NCBI GenBank assembly: GCA_019635635.1
Contig: JAHBZB010000002.1
Coordinates: forward strand, 372,001 to 436,000
DNA: 64,000 nucleotides
Source of the DNA: Xanthobacteraceae bacterium
GTDB lineage: Bacteria; Pseudomonadota; Alphaproteobacteria; Rhizobiales; Xanthobacteraceae
Direction: 5' to 3'
Of the stretch, positions 62,109 through 64,000 are shown in pieces. The notes under the pieces are model-generated. The model was not told the DNA's origin. It saw nothing but the letters and a program-made list of their open reading frames with translations, and ran no database searches. The position numbers were made by a program, and so were the translations under genes. Positions within the stretch are counted from its first letter, which is position 1. Each line of letters starts with the position of its first letter.

Positions 62109-62148
62109 TGTCATTCCGGATCGCCGCTGCACGGCGTCCGGAATGACA
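62109..62148. repeat. Intergenic palindrome (TCATTCCGGA type), possible terminator
   Basis: Perfect 12-bp arms TGTCATTCCGGA (62109-62120) and TCCGGAATGACA (62137-62148) enclose a partially paired TCGCCG...CGGCG core. It lies between the convergent hppD and infA genes and shares its core with the repeat cluster at 30411-30530. Confidence 0.75.
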
Positions 62149-62157
62149 GTTACAAAG

Positions 62158-62439
62158 TTATCGCCGGCCGCGGAACGGCGGCTTGCGCTGCGCGGCACCC
62201 GGCGCCATGGCCGGAGCATCGCCCTTGTGGCGGAACGAGATGCGGCCGCGGCCGAGATCGTAGGGCGACATTTCGACGGTGACGCGGTCGCCTTCGAGCG
62301 TGCGGATGCGGTGCTTCTTCATCTTGCCCGCGGCGTAAGCCAGGATCATGTGCTCGTTATCGAGCTTCACGCGGTAGTTGCCGTCCGGAAGCACTTCCGT
62401 GACGACGCCCTCGAATTCGATAAGATCTTCCTTCGCCAT
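62158..62439 (-). CDS. infA: Translation initiation factor IF-1
   Basis: This 93-residue S1/OB-fold protein binds the ribosomal A site during initiation. The classic [20 protein letters not shown] and [20 protein letters not shown] segments and the [13 protein letters not shown] end are present. A basic Ala/Pro tail of about 18 residues extends beyond the usual 72-residue length, as in other rhizobia. It begins eight bases after the stop of the DEAD-box helicase gene. Confidence 0.96.
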   Translation of the reverse strand: MAKEDLIEFEGVVTEVLPDGNYRVKLDNEHMILAYAAGKMKKHRIRTLEGDRVTVEMSPYDLGRGRISFRHKGDAPAMAPGAAQRKPPFRGRR

Positions 62440-62447
62440 GTAGTTCC

Positions 62448-64000
62448 TTAGTGTTGCGCGGGGCGCGGCTTGAAGGAGCCGCGGCGCTTCGGTTTGCGGT
62501 TCATAAAGGCAACGCCGGTGAGCTGTCCACCGTCGCCATTGGCGGCCTTCGGCTGGGCCTGGGACCCATTATTCCTGTGCTGCCGGTGTTCCGGCTTGCC
62601 GTGCGGACGCTGCTGCCCGCGATTCTCGTGCTTGCGCTCGCCGTTATGCTGCGGACGCTCGCCACGCGGTCCGCGATGGTCCGCGCGCTGCTCATGCTGG
62701 CGCTCGCCCCCGTGCTGCGGACGCTGATGGCGTTGCTCGGCGGGCTGTTCGAGACCCTCGCCCTGCTGGCGCGGGCGCTGGCCGCGATGCGGGTTGTTGC
62801 CACGCCGATGCCGCTTGCGGCCGTCGCCGTTATTGCGGCCACCGCGGTTCTCGCCGCCGCCTTTGCCATCGCCGAGCGACGGATTCAGGCGGCGATCCGT
62901 GGTCGGGATCGTGATTTTGGTCAGGCGCTCGATGTCGCGCAGAAACGGACGCTCGTCGTTCGCGACGAACGAGATCGCGATACCTTCCGCACCTGCGCGC
63001 GCGGTGCGGCCGATGCGGTGGACATAGCTTTCCGGAATGTTCGGCATGTCGAAGTTGATGACATGGCTCACGCCATCGACGTCGATGCCGCGCGCGGCGA
63101 TATCGGTCGCGATCAGAACACGCACCTTGCCGGCACGGAAAAGCCCCAGTGCGCGCTCGCGCTGGTTTTGCGACTTGTTACCGTGGATCGCCTGCGAAGC
63201 AATGCCGGCGTTGTCGAGCGACTTCACGACCTTGTCGGCGCCATGCTTGGTGCGGGTGAAAACCAGCGCGCGGTCGATCGGCTCGGCCTTAAGGGTTTCA
63301 ACCAGCAAACCCGTCTTGCCGTTCTTTTCGATGAAGATCACGCGCTGCTCGACCCGGTCGGCGGTCTTCGCGACCGGAGTGACGGCAACACGCACCGGCT
63401 CTTTCAGGAACTGCGAAACCAGATGCTCGATCTCGTTCGGCATGGTCGCCGAGAAGAACAGCGTCTGGCGCTTCTCGGGGAGCATCTTCGCGATCTTCCT
63501 GATGTCGCCGATGAAGCCCATGTCGAGCATGCGGTCGGCTTCGTCGAGCACGAAGAATTCGATACGGTCGAGACGGATCGCCTTCGAGTTCACGAGATCG
63601 AGCAGGCGGCCCGGAGTTGCGACGAGAATGTCCACGCCGTTCGAGAGCGCCTTGATCTGGCGGCCGATGTTCACGCCGCCGATGGCAAGCGCGGTCGAAA
63701 GCCGGAGGTGGCGGCCATAGGTCTTGAAGGCTTCTGCGATCTGGCCCGAAAGCTCGCGCGTCGGCGACAGCACTAGAATGCGCGCGGATTTGCGCTCGAG
63801 CTTGCCGCGGTTGAGCGCGAGATGATTGAGGATCGGAAGCGCGAAAGCGGCGGTCTTGCCGGTGCCGGTCTGCGCGATGCCGACAAGGTCGCGGCCCGAG
63901 ATCACGGGCGGGATGGCTTGCGACTGAATGGGGGTGGGCGTGGTGTAGTTTTCTTCGGCGAGCGCGCGCGCAATCGGCGCGGCAAGGCCAAGTCCGGAAA
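62448..64000 (-). CDS. DEAD-box RNA helicase (RhlE-like), N-terminus outside window
   Basis: An ATP-dependent RNA helicase, cut by the right window edge. The coding frame clearly continues upstream of 63905 to the edge (Q-motif [13 protein letters not shown]), so few residues are missing. Motifs in order: AQTGTGKT (I), SPTRELSGQ (Ia), [20 protein letters not shown] (II), FSATMP (III), [13 protein letters not shown] (V) and [10 protein letters not shown] (VI). The last 130 residues are a low-complexity His/Arg/Gln/Asn/Gly-rich tail, likely an RNA-binding extension. It lies eight bases from infA, suggesting one transcript for two RNA or translation functions. Confidence 0.93.
   Translation of the reverse strand, partial: SGLGLAAPIARALAEENYTTPTPIQSQAIPPVISGRDLVGIAQTGTGKTAAFALPILNHLALNRGKLERKSARILVLSPTRELSGQIAEAFKTYGRHLRLSTALAIGGVNIGRQIKALSNGVDILVATPGRLLDLVNSKAIRLDRIEFFVLDEADRMLDMGFIGDIRKIAKMLPEKRQTLFFSATMPNEIEHLVSQFLKEPVRVAVTPVAKTADRVEQRVIFIEKNGKTGLLVETLKAEPIDRALVFTRTKHGADKVVKSLDNAGIASQAIHGNKSQNQRERALGLFRAGKVRVLIATDIAARGIDVDGVSHVINFDMPNIPESYVHRIGRTARAGAEGIAISFVANDERPFLRDIERLTKITIPTTDRRLNPSLGDGKGGGENRGGRNNGDGRKRHRRGNNPHRGQRPRQQGEGLEQPAEQRHQRPQHGGERQHEQRADHRGPRGERPQHNGERKHENRGQQRPHGKPEHRQHRNNGSQAQPKAANGDGGQLTGVAFMNRKPKRRGSFKPRPAQH

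Overview
The window is a high-GC chromosomal segment of an alphaproteobacterium. It is most likely a member of the Hyphomicrobiales close to Bradyrhizobiaceae/Xanthobacteraceae. Supporting evidence is the order prfB–mrcA–amiC–rne, an NDUFA12-type complex I accessory subunit, a B12-dependent ribonucleotide reductase (nrdJ), an aspartyl-tRNA synthetase with RDHGG signature residues of the non-discriminating type, and intergenic palindromes of the CGTCATGCCCGG kind. No rRNA, recognisable tRNA or CRISPR array was found.

Layout. 1–15 kb: prfB (cut by the window edge, with a programmed +1 frameshift), penicillin-binding protein 1A, a ceramide-glucosyltransferase-like enzyme, small envelope proteins, a crotonase, a TPR protein, the AmiC-type amidase, RNase E, and a CadC-like regulator divergent from a cupin gene. 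15–26 kb: small exported proteins, a PLP aminotransferase, an M48 protease with TPRs, a DsbA-like oxidoreductase, the aroQ–accB–accC run, aat, a DUF2155 protein and an L,D-transpeptidase. 26–30.4 kb: a metal island in which a TonB-dependent receptor and a ZnuA-like binding protein are transcribed away from a cation-efflux transporter, with two operator-like dyads between them. 30.5–36.4 kb: NDUFA12, an Ala/Pro-rich membrane protein and nrdJ behind a 640-base leader region.

36.4–42.4 kb is the accessory part. It holds a visibly AT-richer gene for a DUF2254-like membrane protein, an SRAP (YedK-type) protein, a palindrome cluster, and an IS1595-family element with 25-base inverted repeats and an intact 8-base target duplication (GATAAATC). 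Besides its transposase the element carries two uncharacterised passenger genes. To its right lies about 600 bases without a convincing gene but dense in stem-loops, including two similar hairpins.

42.4–53.3 kb: small membrane and exported proteins (including 49- and 27-residue ones), a PPOX-family flavoprotein behind an FNR/FixK-type box, a nuclease, a KTSC protein, an amidase, a second crotonase, a ceramidase-like membrane protein, a candidate small RNA with an anti-Shine-Dalgarno loop, and a CSS-EAL phosphodiesterase. 53.3–64 kb: surface-polysaccharide genes (three glycosyltransferases, a UDP-sugar dehydrogenase and a methyltransferase), the last two apparently downstream of aspS in one operon. 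Then come an Lrp/AsnC regulator divergent from hppD, and a DEAD-box helicase just upstream of infA.

Much of the window is housekeeping envelope, translation and RNA-processing function. The most unusual parts are the passenger-carrying transposon with the structured non-coding stretch beside it, the metal island with twin dyads, and the candidate small RNA.
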